Below are positions 1-6,685 of a DNA stretch of 10,057 bases, one piece after another. Origin of the DNA: Propionibacteriaceae bacterium (GTDB lineage: Bacteria > Actinomycetota > Actinomycetes > Propionibacteriales > Propionibacteriaceae); NCBI GenBank assembly GCA_030450535.1, contig JAKDIK010000071.1, forward strand, positions 1 to 10,057, in the 5' to 3' direction. Within the stretch, counting starts at the first letter, position 1; each line of letters starts with the position of its first letter. The translations under genes were made by a program, and so were the position numbers. Under the pieces are notes generated by a model. It did not search any database. It saw only the letters and a list, made by a program, of their open reading frames with translations, and was not told the DNA's origin.

Positions 1-1
1 C

Positions 2-385
2 GAGTACCTCCTGCCTCGCGCGGACGCCGCCGCGGCCGTTGAGGCGCTGCAGGGCTTGGCGGAACGCTTCTCGTCGCTGCTCTTCGTCGGCGAGTTGCGG
101 ACCGTCGCGGAGGACGCGCTGTGGCTGTCGCCGGCGTACGGGACACCCACGGTGGGCGTCCACTTCACCTGGCGCGCAGTCCCGGACGCCGTGCGCACCC
201 TGTTGCCCACCATCGAAGCCGCACTGCCAGAGACCGCTCGACCCCACTGGGCGAAGGTCGCCACGATGGCTCCGGACGCCATCCGCGCCCGCTACGAGCG
301 GTGGGACGACTTCGCCGCCCTGAGGACCCGCTTCGATCCCGAGCGTCGTTTCGTCAATCCCCACCTGGCCCGCTTCGGGCTGTAG
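2..385 (+). CDS. FAD-dependent alditol/xylitol oxidase, C-terminal part (5' end outside window)
   Basis: This is the last 127 residues of a flavoprotein of the VAO/ALO family (FAD-binding PCMH plus D-arabinono-1,4-lactone oxidase C-terminal domain). Such alditol oxidases oxidise terminal hydroxyls of polyols such as xylitol or sorbitol with O2, giving an aldose and H2O2. The fragment opens with EYLLPR and contains GELRTVAEDALWLSPAYG, HFTW, HWAKV and WDDFAALRTRFDPERRFVNP. These match the Streptomyces AldO C-terminus from memory. Fragment residues E31, R33, T56 and K85 have nearly the spacing of the active-site Glu, Arg, Thr and Lys known for AldO. The FAD-binding half and the start lie before the window, so flavin attachment cannot be judged. 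A related aldonolactone oxidase is the alternative. No gene follows for over 500 bases, so it is probably the last gene of its unit. Confidence 0.85.
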   Translation, partial: EYLLPRADAAAAVEALQGLAERFSSLLFVGELRTVAEDALWLSPAYGTPTVGVHFTWRAVPDAVRTLLPTIEAALPETARPHWAKVATMAPDAIRARYERWDDFAALRTRFDPERRFVNPHLARFGL

Positions 386-492
386 CCACGGTCATTCGGA
401 GATCACAAGCAACTTGCGCGGGCTGAGGGCCGCCAACTGCTCTTGGGGCTCGTGCTGCTGGGCACCGTGTGCCCCTACTGCCCTCCACCGAT

Positions 493-570
493 CCTCCGAA
501 ATCCAGCACGAGATGCGAGGTGAAACGTTCAATGCGCTGATTCGGCGCATCTCGTGCTGGATTTCGGTGG
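493..570. repeat. long inverted repeat, 25-bp arms, 28-base loop
   Basis: The left arm 493-517 and right arm 546-570 are reverse complements over 25 bases with one mismatch. The inner 22 bases (496-517 and 546-567) pair perfectly. The loop is 518-545. Transcribed from either strand, this gives one long stem. No T-run follows either arm, so it is not a canonical intrinsic terminator, although a bidirectional stop or mRNA 3'-end stabiliser for the upstream oxidase is possible. It encodes no transposase and I see no target-site duplication. It could be a dispersed intergenic palindrome or a miniature mobile element; one copy cannot decide. Confidence 0.85.
532..550. repeat. small hairpin nested in the long inverted repeat
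   Basis: ATGCGC (532-537) and GCGCAT (545-550) are complementary across a 7-base loop. The 3' half lies largely inside the right arm of the long repeat, so the short stem and the full-length stem cannot form at the same time. The loop of the long repeat also holds the partial dyad TGAA-ACG-TTCA at 521-531. Confidence 0.45.
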
Positions 571-628
571 CTTGCTGCGTCCTCGTCGTCCGTTCGCGGC
601 GGCGTCCAGAGGGCGCCAGGTCATCACG

Positions 629-653
629 ACGGCACCCTGGGCGAAGGTGCCGT
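629..653. repeat. 8-bp hairpin in the intergenic stretch
   Basis: ACGGCACC (629-636) pairs perfectly with GGTGCCGT (646-653) around a 9-base loop. No T-run follows. In a GC-rich genome this could be a weak terminator or a chance dyad. Confidence 0.35.
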
Positions 654-923
654 GACCCGTCATCGATGTGGCCCACGGGTAAGGAGTGCCCGGACGCCCG
701 GTACGTGGTGCCGGACAGTTCAGGATGAGCAGTTCACGCTCGAACCGCTTGGCGAGCCACTTCGGGGTCGACGACACCGTGTGAATCGCCCGCGATCCGG
801 TCCATGACTGTGACCGTACCCTCATCGATCGAGCAGCCCTTGGCTACGATGAACATGCGTGGCGGGCGGGCTCCGGTCGACGCGCCTGCTCCACCGAGCA
901 GCTCAACGGAGAGGACCAACCTG

Positions 924-1106
924 ATGTCACACCACCATCGCCCCTCGGACGTGCCGCGCGAATCGCCCGGGCCCAAGGACGCTCCGGTCGCCGACGATCA
1001 CGACGTCACCCCCGAGCGCGAGCCCCGCACCGATGAGCCCCGCACCGATGAGGCCCGGACCGACGCGGAGGTCGCCCGCCAGGTGAACCCGGGACCCAAG
1101 AGCTGA
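924..1106 (+). CDS. small charged hypothetical protein, 60 aa
   Basis: I do not recognise this protein. It starts MSHHHRPSDVPRE and is dominated by Pro, Asp, Glu, Arg and His. It has no hydrophobic segment and no cysteine, so it is probably soluble and disordered. Residues 33-47 are a tandem of PRTDE, PRTDE and ARTDA, encoded by a 15-bp repeat. The start is supported by GGAGAGG at 908-914, nine bases before the ATG. The frame is also open upstream to an ATG at 849, but that start lacks such a site. It ends 22 bases before the GH27 gene, whose own ribosome site (GGGAG at 1116-1120) lies in the gap, so co-transcription is likely. Function is unknown. It could be a lineage-specific small protein or, less likely, a fortuitous frame. 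Confidence 0.55.
   Translation: MSHHHRPSDVPRESPGPKDAPVADDHDVTPEREPRTDEPRTDEARTDAEVARQVNPGPKS
1020..1064 (+). repeat. tandem 15-bp repeat, three units, within the small protein gene
   Basis: Two identical units (GAGCCCCGCACCGAT at 1020-1034 and 1035-1049) are followed by a diverged third (1050-1064). They encode the PRTDE-type pentapeptide repeat. The 15-bp period preserves the reading frame, so unit gain or loss would change protein length without a frameshift. Confidence 0.8.
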
Positions 1107-1128
1107 CCCATCCACGGGAGCTGACCCG

Positions 1129-2442
1129 ATGGCCCTCGCGCAGGCTCCGACGCCGCCGATGGGTTGGAACAGTTGGGACTGCTACGGCACCACCGTCACC
1201 GAGGCCGAGGTCCTCGCCAACGCCGCGTTCATGGCCGAGCACTTGCGCGAGTTCGGCTGGGACACGGTCGTCGTCGACATCGACTGGTCCGATCCGGCCG
1301 CGCGCGCCCACGGCTACAACGACGACGCCCGGCTGGCGATGGACGCCCACGGTCGCTTGGTGCCCGACCTGGGCCGATTCCCCAGCGCGGCGCACGGAGC
1401 GGGCTTCGCGCCGCTCGCCGACCGCGTCCACGGACTTGGGTTGAATTTCGGCATCCACGTCATGCGGGGTATCCCGCGCCGCGCGGTGGCGCTGAACGCC
1501 CCCATCTGGGGGAGTGAGGTGCGGGCGGCCGACGTGGCCGACCCGGCCAACGTGTGTGCCTGGAATCCCCACCAGCTCGGCCTCGATCACAGCCGACCGG
1601 GGGCGCAAGCATACTACGACTCGCTGCTGGCGCTCTACGCGCAGTGGGGCGTGGATTTCATCAAAGCTGACGACATGCTCTGGCCCTATCAGGACGTCGA
1701 GATGGAAGCGTTCGTTCGGGCGATCGAGCGGTGCGGACGTCCGATGCAGCTGAGTTTGTCGCCGGGGCGCGACCTTTCCCTGACTCGGGTGGACCACCTG
1801 CGCGAGCACGCCACGATGTGGCGCATCTGCGACGACCTGTGGGATCGCTGGGACGACGTCGCCGCCAACTTCGCCCGGTTCGCACGGTGGGCACCCTGGG
1901 CCGGACGGCCCGGATGGCCGGACGGCGACATGCTGCCGTTGGGACGGATCGGACTCCGTGCCGAGCGCGGCGAGCCCCGCGACGACCGGCTGACCCCGGC
2001 CGAGCGCAGGACGCTGATGACGCTCTGGGTGATCGCCCGCTCGCCGCTCATGATCGGCGGCGACCTGCCCAGCACGGACCCCGCCACCCTCGCGCTGTTC
2101 ACCCATCCGGACGTGCTCGCGGTGAACCAGCACTCGTCGAACAACCGCGAGGTGTTCCGCGAGGACCCGCTCGTGCTCTGGGCCGCGGACGGGCCGGCCG
2201 GCGTCCGCTACGCGGCCGCCTTCAACCTGGGCGACGAACCGCTCACGGTGTGGGTGGACGCCCAGAACCTGGGCTTCCCCGCCGACGCCGGGGAGGTGAC
2301 CGAGCTGTGGACCGGGCGCGGTGTCGAGGCCGTGGTGGTGCGGGGTCAGTGGGACGCCCCTGTCGGTGTCGCGCCCGGCAGCACGGCGCTGCTCCTTCGG
2401 CTGGACGCCCACGGCGCCGCCTTGATGCGGCAGACTCCCTGA
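1129..2442 (+). CDS. glycoside hydrolase family 27 enzyme (alpha-galactosidase-like)
   Basis: This 437-residue enzyme has the GH27 (clan GH-D) layout: a TIM barrel with PMGWNSWD at 10-17, then a short C-terminal beta domain from about residue 340. The predicted catalytic nucleophile is D181 in FIKADD (the K-x-D motif). The predicted acid/base is D236, four residues after R232 in WRICDD. WPDGDML (263-269) replaces the usual WNDPDML. In place of the familiar IDDCW sugar-binding motif it reads VDIDW (49-53), so one of the two Asp residues that hold galactose appears to be Ile51. It has no signal peptide, so it should act in the cytoplasm. The ATG at 1129 has GGGAG eight bases upstream. Its stop lies two bases before the fucosidase start, implying coupled translation. 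GH27 includes alpha-galactosidases, alpha-N-acetylgalactosaminidases and beta-L-arabinopyranosidases. The family call is firm; the exact sugar is open. Confidence 0.9.
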   Translation: MALAQAPTPPMGWNSWDCYGTTVTEAEVLANAAFMAEHLREFGWDTVVVDIDWSDPAARAHGYNDDARLAMDAHGRLVPDLGRFPSAAHGAGFAPLADRVHGLGLNFGIHVMRGIPRRAVALNAPIWGSEVRAADVADPANVCAWNPHQLGLDHSRPGAQAYYDSLLALYAQWGVDFIKADDMLWPYQDVEMEAFVRAIERCGRPMQLSLSPGRDLSLTRVDHLREHATMWRICDDLWDRWDDVAANFARFARWAPWAGRPGWPDGDMLPLGRIGLRAERGEPRDDRLTPAERRTLMTLWVIARSPLMIGGDLPSTDPATLALFTHPDVLAVNQHSSNNREVFREDPLVLWAADGPAGVRYAAAFNLGDEPLTVWVDAQNLGFPADAGEVTELWTGRGVEAVVVRGQWDAPVGVAPGSTALLLRLDAHGAALMRQTP

Positions 2443-2444
2443 GC

Positions 2445-3719
2445 ATGGACCACGCAGACCTGTACCGACGGTTCAGCCGACCGACGCCGGCATGGTTCGC
2501 CGACTCCGGCCTGGGCATCTTCATCCATTGGGGCGCGTATTCGGTGCCCGCCTGGGCCGAACCCATCGGCGCCCTCGGCACGTTCGACGACATGTCCTAC
2601 TGGTTCGCGCACAATCCCTACGCGGAGTGGTACGCCAACACCATCCGCATCGAGGACACCCCGGCCCGCCGCCACCACCGCGAGGTGTGGGGTGACGCGC
2701 CCTACGACGATTTCCTCGATGCCTGGCGGGCCGAGGAGTTCGATCCTGACGACTGGATGGACCTGTTTCGGCGCGCCGGCGCCCGCTACGTCGTGCCAAC
2801 CACCAAGCATCACGACGGCATCACCCTGTGGGACGCCCCCGGCACCGGCGAGCGCAACACCGTCCACCGAGGCCCGCGCCGCGACCTCGTCGCCGATCTC
2901 GCCCGGGCCACCCGAGCCGGTGGGCTGCGGTTCGGCGTCTACTATTCCAGCGGCCTCGACTGGCACGCCGCCCCCATGGATCCCATCCGGGACACCGAAA
3001 ACACGTTCATCCCGCACCGGCCCCACGACGAGGACTACGCGCGCTACGTGGCGGCCCACGTCGACGACCTCATCGCGCGGTACCGGCCCGACGTGCTCTG
3101 GGGCGACATCGGGCATCCCGAGGCGGGTCAGGGGGATGCCGAGTATGGCTTCGCCCGCATCCTCGACCGCTTCTACGCCGCCGCGCCCGAGGGAGTCGTG
3201 AACGACCGGTGGGGCCGGACCCACTGGGACTTCCGGACCGCCGAGTACTCCGACGGCGAACAGGATACCGACGGGTCGATGTGGCAGCTCACCCGCGGCA
3301 TCGGCTACTCCTTCGGCTACAACCAAGTGGAGGGACCCGAGTCCTACCTGTCCGCCCGCGAGGTGGTGAAGCTGCTCGTCGACACCGTCTCCCGCGGCGG
3401 CAACCTGCTGCTCAACGTGGGGCCCGAGGCGTCCGGCCGCCTCCCCGGCCCGCAGCGTGCGGCGCTCGAGGGCCTGGCCACCTGGCAGGCCAGCCACGGC
3501 GAGGCCGTCCACGCCGTCCGGCCCGTGCCGGGGGCGACGGCGTCCCAAGAGCCGTGGGTGCGGTGGACGGCCAACGAACAGGCGGTGTTCGCGATCGTGG
3601 ACGCCGAGGGCCCGGTCCGACTGGCCGGCCCGGACGGCGTCCGGACGGTCGACCTCCCGGACCTGAGCCCCGAGGGCCCGCACGTCGTGCGCTTCGCTCG
3701 TGTCCGCGGTGACGGCTGA
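2445..3719 (+). CDS. alpha-L-fucosidase, glycoside hydrolase family 29
   Basis: A 424-residue GH29 enzyme that should release terminal alpha-L-fucose with retention of configuration. Visible family signatures are GIFIHWG (24-30), KHHDG (121-125), NDRWG (253-257) and SRGGNLLLNVGP (316-327). The predicted nucleophile is D221 in LWGDIG. E267 in DFRTAEY is a candidate acid/base, though that residue is poorly conserved across GH29. The NDRWG and GGN-LLNVGP blocks resemble the broad-specificity subfamily that includes human FUCA1. A short C-terminal beta region follows the barrel from about residue 355. There is no signal peptide or membrane segment, so it probably acts in the cytoplasm on imported oligosaccharides. 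The ATG follows the GH27 stop by two bases, with no separate ribosome site obvious, consistent with translational coupling. No sugar transporter lies in the window. Confidence 0.93.
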   Translation: MDHADLYRRFSRPTPAWFADSGLGIFIHWGAYSVPAWAEPIGALGTFDDMSYWFAHNPYAEWYANTIRIEDTPARRHHREVWGDAPYDDFLDAWRAEEFDPDDWMDLFRRAGARYVVPTTKHHDGITLWDAPGTGERNTVHRGPRRDLVADLARATRAGGLRFGVYYSSGLDWHAAPMDPIRDTENTFIPHRPHDEDYARYVAAHVDDLIARYRPDVLWGDIGHPEAGQGDAEYGFARILDRFYAAAPEGVVNDRWGRTHWDFRTAEYSDGEQDTDGSMWQLTRGIGYSFGYNQVEGPESYLSAREVVKLLVDTVSRGGNLLLNVGPEASGRLPGPQRAALEGLATWQASHGEAVHAVRPVPGATASQEPWVRWTANEQAVFAIVDAEGPVRLAGPDGVRTVDLPDLSPEGPHVVRFARVRGDG

Positions 3720-3739
3720 CGCGGTGACCGCCGCCGGAC

Positions 3740-4390
3740 TCACTCCGCGATGATCACGTACAGCTTCCGCGGGCCGTGGACGCCCTCGACGCGGCTCAGC
3801 TCGATGTCCGAGGTCGCGGACCCACCGCTGATCCACGTGACCGGTTGCCGCGCCCGGATCGCCGGCGCCAGCCGGGCGATGCCCTCGGGCACGTCGCTGA
3901 CGACCTGATCGGCCCGCACGACGCACACGTGCCGATCGGGCACGAGGCTGAGCGCCCGGCGTCCCTGATCGGGGGCGTGGTCCAGCGCGATCGTGCCGGA
4001 GTCGGCCATGGCGACCGCCGCCGCGGTCACCACGGCGTCCACCGTGTTGAGTTCGGACGCCGTGAGCGGCGGCTCGTCGGGACGCACCTCGCAGTGCTCG
4101 GCGATCGCCGCGCACCACGCATCGTCCAGCCCCGGTGGCAGGACGACCCTGCCCGCCTCCAACTCCGCCAGTGCCGCCACGATCGCGTCCGGCACCTCCG
4201 CCGCGGGCACGCGCACGATGCGCGCCCGGTAGTCCTCGATCTTCTCGACCAGGTCCGCCAACACGTCGGCGGTCCCGAGGGACTGCCCGTAGCTCCACTC
4301 CACGGGTACGTCGAGGGCCGGGTCCGGCTCGGACACGTCCACGATGGCCCGGCGGACCCGGGACAGGATCTCCTCGCGTGCGGTGCTCAT
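3740..4390 (-). CDS. lutC: lactate utilization protein LutC (LUD domain)
   Basis: A 216-residue LUD-domain protein (LutC/YkgG family), the third subunit of the LutABC complex that oxidises L-lactate to pyruvate. Family signatures are VTAAAVAMADSGTIAL (121-136) and ISGGSATSDIELSRVEG (187-203), followed by HGPRKLYVIIAE at the very end. It has no cysteine ladder, as expected; its biochemical role in the complex is not well defined. The ATG (complement of 4388-4390) overlaps the lutB stop by four bases (ATGA), so translation is probably coupled. A purine-rich AGAAGGGAAG precedes it inside lutB. It is the last gene of the lctP-lutABC operon and converges on the fucosidase gene. Length and order match the family. 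Confidence 0.94.
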   Translation of the reverse strand: MSTAREEILSRVRRAIVDVSEPDPALDVPVEWSYGQSLGTADVLADLVEKIEDYRARIVRVPAAEVPDAIVAALAELEAGRVVLPPGLDDAWCAAIAEHCEVRPDEPPLTASELNTVDAVVTAAAVAMADSGTIALDHAPDQGRRALSLVPDRHVCVVRADQVVSDVPEGIARLAPAIRARQPVTWISGGSATSDIELSRVEGVHGPRKLYVIIAE

Positions 4391-5880
4391 GACTCGCTTC
4401 CCTTCTGTTCGCGCTTGGCCCACCACGCCCGGAACGTCTCCGCCGGCGGGGCGTCCACGTCGCGGGCCTTCAGCCAGCGACCGGCGATCGGCAGGGGCAG
4501 GCGTCCGATCCAGCGCTCGCCCAGCACCCGGCCGCCCGCGCGGCTGGCCAACTGGACCTTCTCGAGGTTCCTGCCGTCGGCCATCACCCAGCCGATCGAG
4601 TTGAACACGGCCTGCTCGGCGGTCGGATGGTGCGACGTCTTCTCCTGCACCACCTTGTTGCGCAGGTGCACCAGGATGTCGGTGAAGGGGATCTTCACCG
4701 GACACACGTCGTTGCACGCCCCGCACAGGGTGGACGCGTACGGCAGCGCCTTGTCCACCGCCGACGTGACGCCCCGCAACTGCGGGTTGAGGATTGCGCC
4801 GATGGGCCCGGGGTAGGGGGAGCCGTAGGCGTGACCGCCGACCCGCTCGTAGACCGGGCAGATGTTGAGGCAAGCCGAGCAGCGGATGCAGCGCAGCGCC
4901 GCGCGGCCGTCGGGGTCGGCGAGCGCGTTGGTGCGGCCGTTGTCCAGCAGGATGACGTGCAGGTCCTGCGGGCCGTCGCCGGGCGTGACGCCCGTCCAGA
5001 GCGACGTGTACGGGTTCATCCTCTCGCCGGTGGACGACCGCGGCAGCAGCTTGAGGAACACCTCGAGATCCTCGACGGTGGGCAGCAGCTTCTCGATGCC
5101 CACCACGCTCACCAGCGTCTCGGGCAGCGTCAGGCACATGCGCCCGTTGCCCTCGGATTCGACGATGACCAGCGCCCCGGTGTCGGCGATGATGAAATTT
5201 CCACCGGAAACGCCCATCTTCGCGCGCAGGAACTTCTCCCGCAGGTGCGCGCGCGACGCGTTGGCGAGCTCCTCGGGATCGTCGCTCATCTCGGGTGGAG
5301 CGGGCGTGCCGTAGCGCCCCATCTCCGCCTCGAAGATGTCGTGCACCTCGTGGCGGTTGCGGTGGATCGCCGGGACGAGGATGTGGCTGGGACGGTCGTG
5401 GCCGAGCTGGACGATGAGTTCGGCCAGATCGGTCTCCCACGCCGCGATGCCGAGGGACTCCAGATACTCGTTGAGGTCGGTCTCCTGCGTGACCATCGAC
5501 TTGATCTTGACGACCTCGTCGACACCCTTCGCGAGGGCGATCGCGCCGACGATCCGGTTGGCCTCCTCGCCGTCGCGCGCCCAGTGAACGGTGATCCCGG
5601 CGGCGGTCATCGCGGCCTCGGCCTGTTCGAGGTACTGATCCAGGTGACGCGCGACCCGGTTCTTGATCTGGGCGGCCGCGGTGCGCAGTTCCTCCCAGTT
5701 CGGCACCTCGGCCGCCCGGTCGGCGCGCTTCGCGCGGATGTGTGTCGTGGCGTGGACGAGGTTGCGCCGCTGCTCGGTGAGTTGGAGCTGTTCCTTGGCC
5801 GCCTGCGGGAAGGCGGGCATGCCCAGCCACGTGCCGGGCGGGGGCGCCGGCGTCCGGCGTGGTGTCTCCTGGGTGGTCAT
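4387..5880 (-). CDS. lutB: lactate utilization iron-sulfur protein LutB
   Basis: A 497-residue protein with an N-terminal LUD domain (about 50-310) and a ferredoxin-like domain, the electron-carrying subunit of the LutABC L-lactate oxidation complex. The LUD part shows KIKSMVTQETDLNEYLE (125-141), VSGGNFIIADTGALVIVESE (224-243) and NPYTSLWTG (289-297). Iron-sulfur ligands are C331, C334, C337 and C341 in CIRCSACLNICP, and C386, C389 and C393 in CGACNDVCP. A C-terminal tail with a conserved-looking FRAWWAKR (483-490) follows. The start is well supported: a perfect AAGGAGG (complement of 5888-5894) lies seven bases before the ATG, which itself overlaps the lutA stop by four bases. Length is close to that of characterised LutB proteins. 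Confidence 0.96.
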   Translation of the reverse strand: MTTQETPRRTPAPPPGTWLGMPAFPQAAKEQLQLTEQRRNLVHATTHIRAKRADRAAEVPNWEELRTAAAQIKNRVARHLDQYLEQAEAAMTAAGITVHWARDGEEANRIVGAIALAKGVDEVVKIKSMVTQETDLNEYLESLGIAAWETDLAELIVQLGHDRPSHILVPAIHRNRHEVHDIFEAEMGRYGTPAPPEMSDDPEELANASRAHLREKFLRAKMGVSGGNFIIADTGALVIVESEGNGRMCLTLPETLVSVVGIEKLLPTVEDLEVFLKLLPRSSTGERMNPYTSLWTGVTPGDGPQDLHVILLDNGRTNALADPDGRAALRCIRCSACLNICPVYERVGGHAYGSPYPGPIGAILNPQLRGVTSAVDKALPYASTLCGACNDVCPVKIPFTDILVHLRNKVVQEKTSHHPTAEQAVFNSIGWVMADGRNLEKVQLASRAGGRVLGERWIGRLPLPIAGRWLKARDVDAPPAETFRAWWAKREQKGSES

Positions 5881-6659
5881 GCGACGGCCTCCTTCACGGG
5901 AGCGGTGTCGTGGGTGTGGGCGAGCACCTCGGCGAGGTGGATGGCCTGCACGCCGGTCCGGTTGCGGTGCAGGACCCCGCCGATGTTCATCAGGCACGCG
6001 TTCTCGCCGGCGATGACGTAGTCGGCCTCGGTTTCGAGGACATGGCGGGCCTTGTCGGAGGCCATCGCGATGCTCACGTCGGGGTTCTTGACGCTGAACG
6101 TGCCCCCGAAGCCGCAGCACTGGTCGGCTGCGGGGAGCGGGACCAGTTCGAGCCCCTCGACGGCGCGCAGGAGCCGCTCGTGCCGGTCGCCGAGGCGCAG
6201 GAACCGCTTGCCGTGGCAAGTGGGGTGGTAGGTGACCCGGAAGGGGAAGTAGGCGCCCACGTCGGTGACGCCGAGGACGTCGAGCAGGAACTCGGAGAAT
6301 TCGTGGCTCTTGGCGGCCACCGCCGCCGCCTGGGCGGCCAGCTCGTGGTCGCCGGCCCGGTCGGCGAGCATCACGTGCTGCTCACGCACCGACGCCAGGC
6401 AGGAGCCGGAGCCGCTGACGATGTGGTCGTATCCGGCGAACGAGCGGACGTAGTTGCGCACGCTGCCCAGCGCGGCGTCGAAGTAGCCGGTGTTGGTCAT
6501 CATCTGTCCGCAGCACGTCTGGCTGCGGGGGAACTCGACGGTGCAGCCGAGGCGCTCGAGGACGCGCACCACCGCCTTGGGCGTCTCAGGCGTCATCGTG
6601 TCGGAGATGCAGGTGGCGAACAGCGCCACCCTCATTCCGGCGCCGGGTAGGTCGGACAT
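5877..6659 (-). CDS. lutA: lactate utilization protein LutA ((Fe-S)-binding, two CCG domains)
   Basis: A 260-residue LutA/YkgE-type protein with two cysteine-rich CCG domains, as found in heterodisulfide reductase and glycolate oxidase iron-sulfur subunits. The first domain contains C17, C49-C50-G51 (TCCGQM) and C87 (GSGSC). The second contains C148 (HPTCHG), C181-C182-G183 (QCCGFGG) and C222 (ENACL). It should pass electrons from lactate within LutABC. The start is ambiguous by one codon: ATGATG begins at 6662. The second ATG (6659) is chosen because GGAAGG then sits seven bases upstream instead of four. The gene starts 23 to 26 bases after the lctP stop, and its own stop overlaps the lutB start. 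Confidence 0.95.
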   Translation of the reverse strand: MSDLPGAGMRVALFATCISDTMTPETPKAVVRVLERLGCTVEFPRSQTCCGQMMTNTGYFDAALGSVRNYVRSFAGYDHIVSGSGSCLASVREQHVMLADRAGDHELAAQAAAVAAKSHEFSEFLLDVLGVTDVGAYFPFRVTYHPTCHGKRFLRLGDRHERLLRAVEGLELVPLPAADQCCGFGGTFSVKNPDVSIAMASDKARHVLETEADYVIAGENACLMNIGGVLHRNRTGVQAIHLAEVLAHTHDTAPVKEAVA

Positions 6660-6685
6660 CATTGTTCCTTCCGTGGGGAGAGGGG

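Larger units (their letters stand above)
386..923. other. gene-poor intergenic stretch with strong dyad symmetry
   Basis: I find no convincing gene in these 538 bases. Short open frames exist on both strands, but none has a ribosome-binding site plus a recognisable protein. The visible structure is a long inverted repeat (493-570) and an 8-bp hairpin (629-653). An 8-bp palindrome, TCGATCGA, lies at 825-832. A possible -10 hexamer, TACGAT, at 845-850 could serve the downstream small-protein/glycosidase genes, but I see no good -35 at the right distance. The promoter of the 924-3719 gene set is therefore probably here but is not located. Confidence 0.6.

Noticed and set aside
493..570. Intrinsic terminator for the alditol oxidase gene
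   Set aside because: The stem is unusually long, lies more than 100 bases after the stop, and is not followed by a T-run on either strand.
734..856. Reverse-strand 40-residue frame starting MFIVAKGCSIDEG, with continuation in a shifted frame toward 529
   Set aside because: It looked like a possible decayed gene, but I recognise no family, see no ribosome site, and the shifted continuation loses protein-like character; not supportable as a pseudogene.
1100..1127. 10-bp direct repeat GAGCTGACCC (1100-1109 and 1118-1127) before the GH27 gene
   Set aside because: It is short, and one copy overlaps the small-protein stop while the other includes part of the ribosome site; likely chance or local duplication with no independent function visible.
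2346..4298. Long reverse-strand open frame antisense to the fucosidase gene and continuing into lutC
   Set aside because: It is Arg/Gly/Pro-rich shadow translation typical of GC-rich DNA; the forward frame gives clear GH29 motifs and the lutC frame gives clear LUD motifs.
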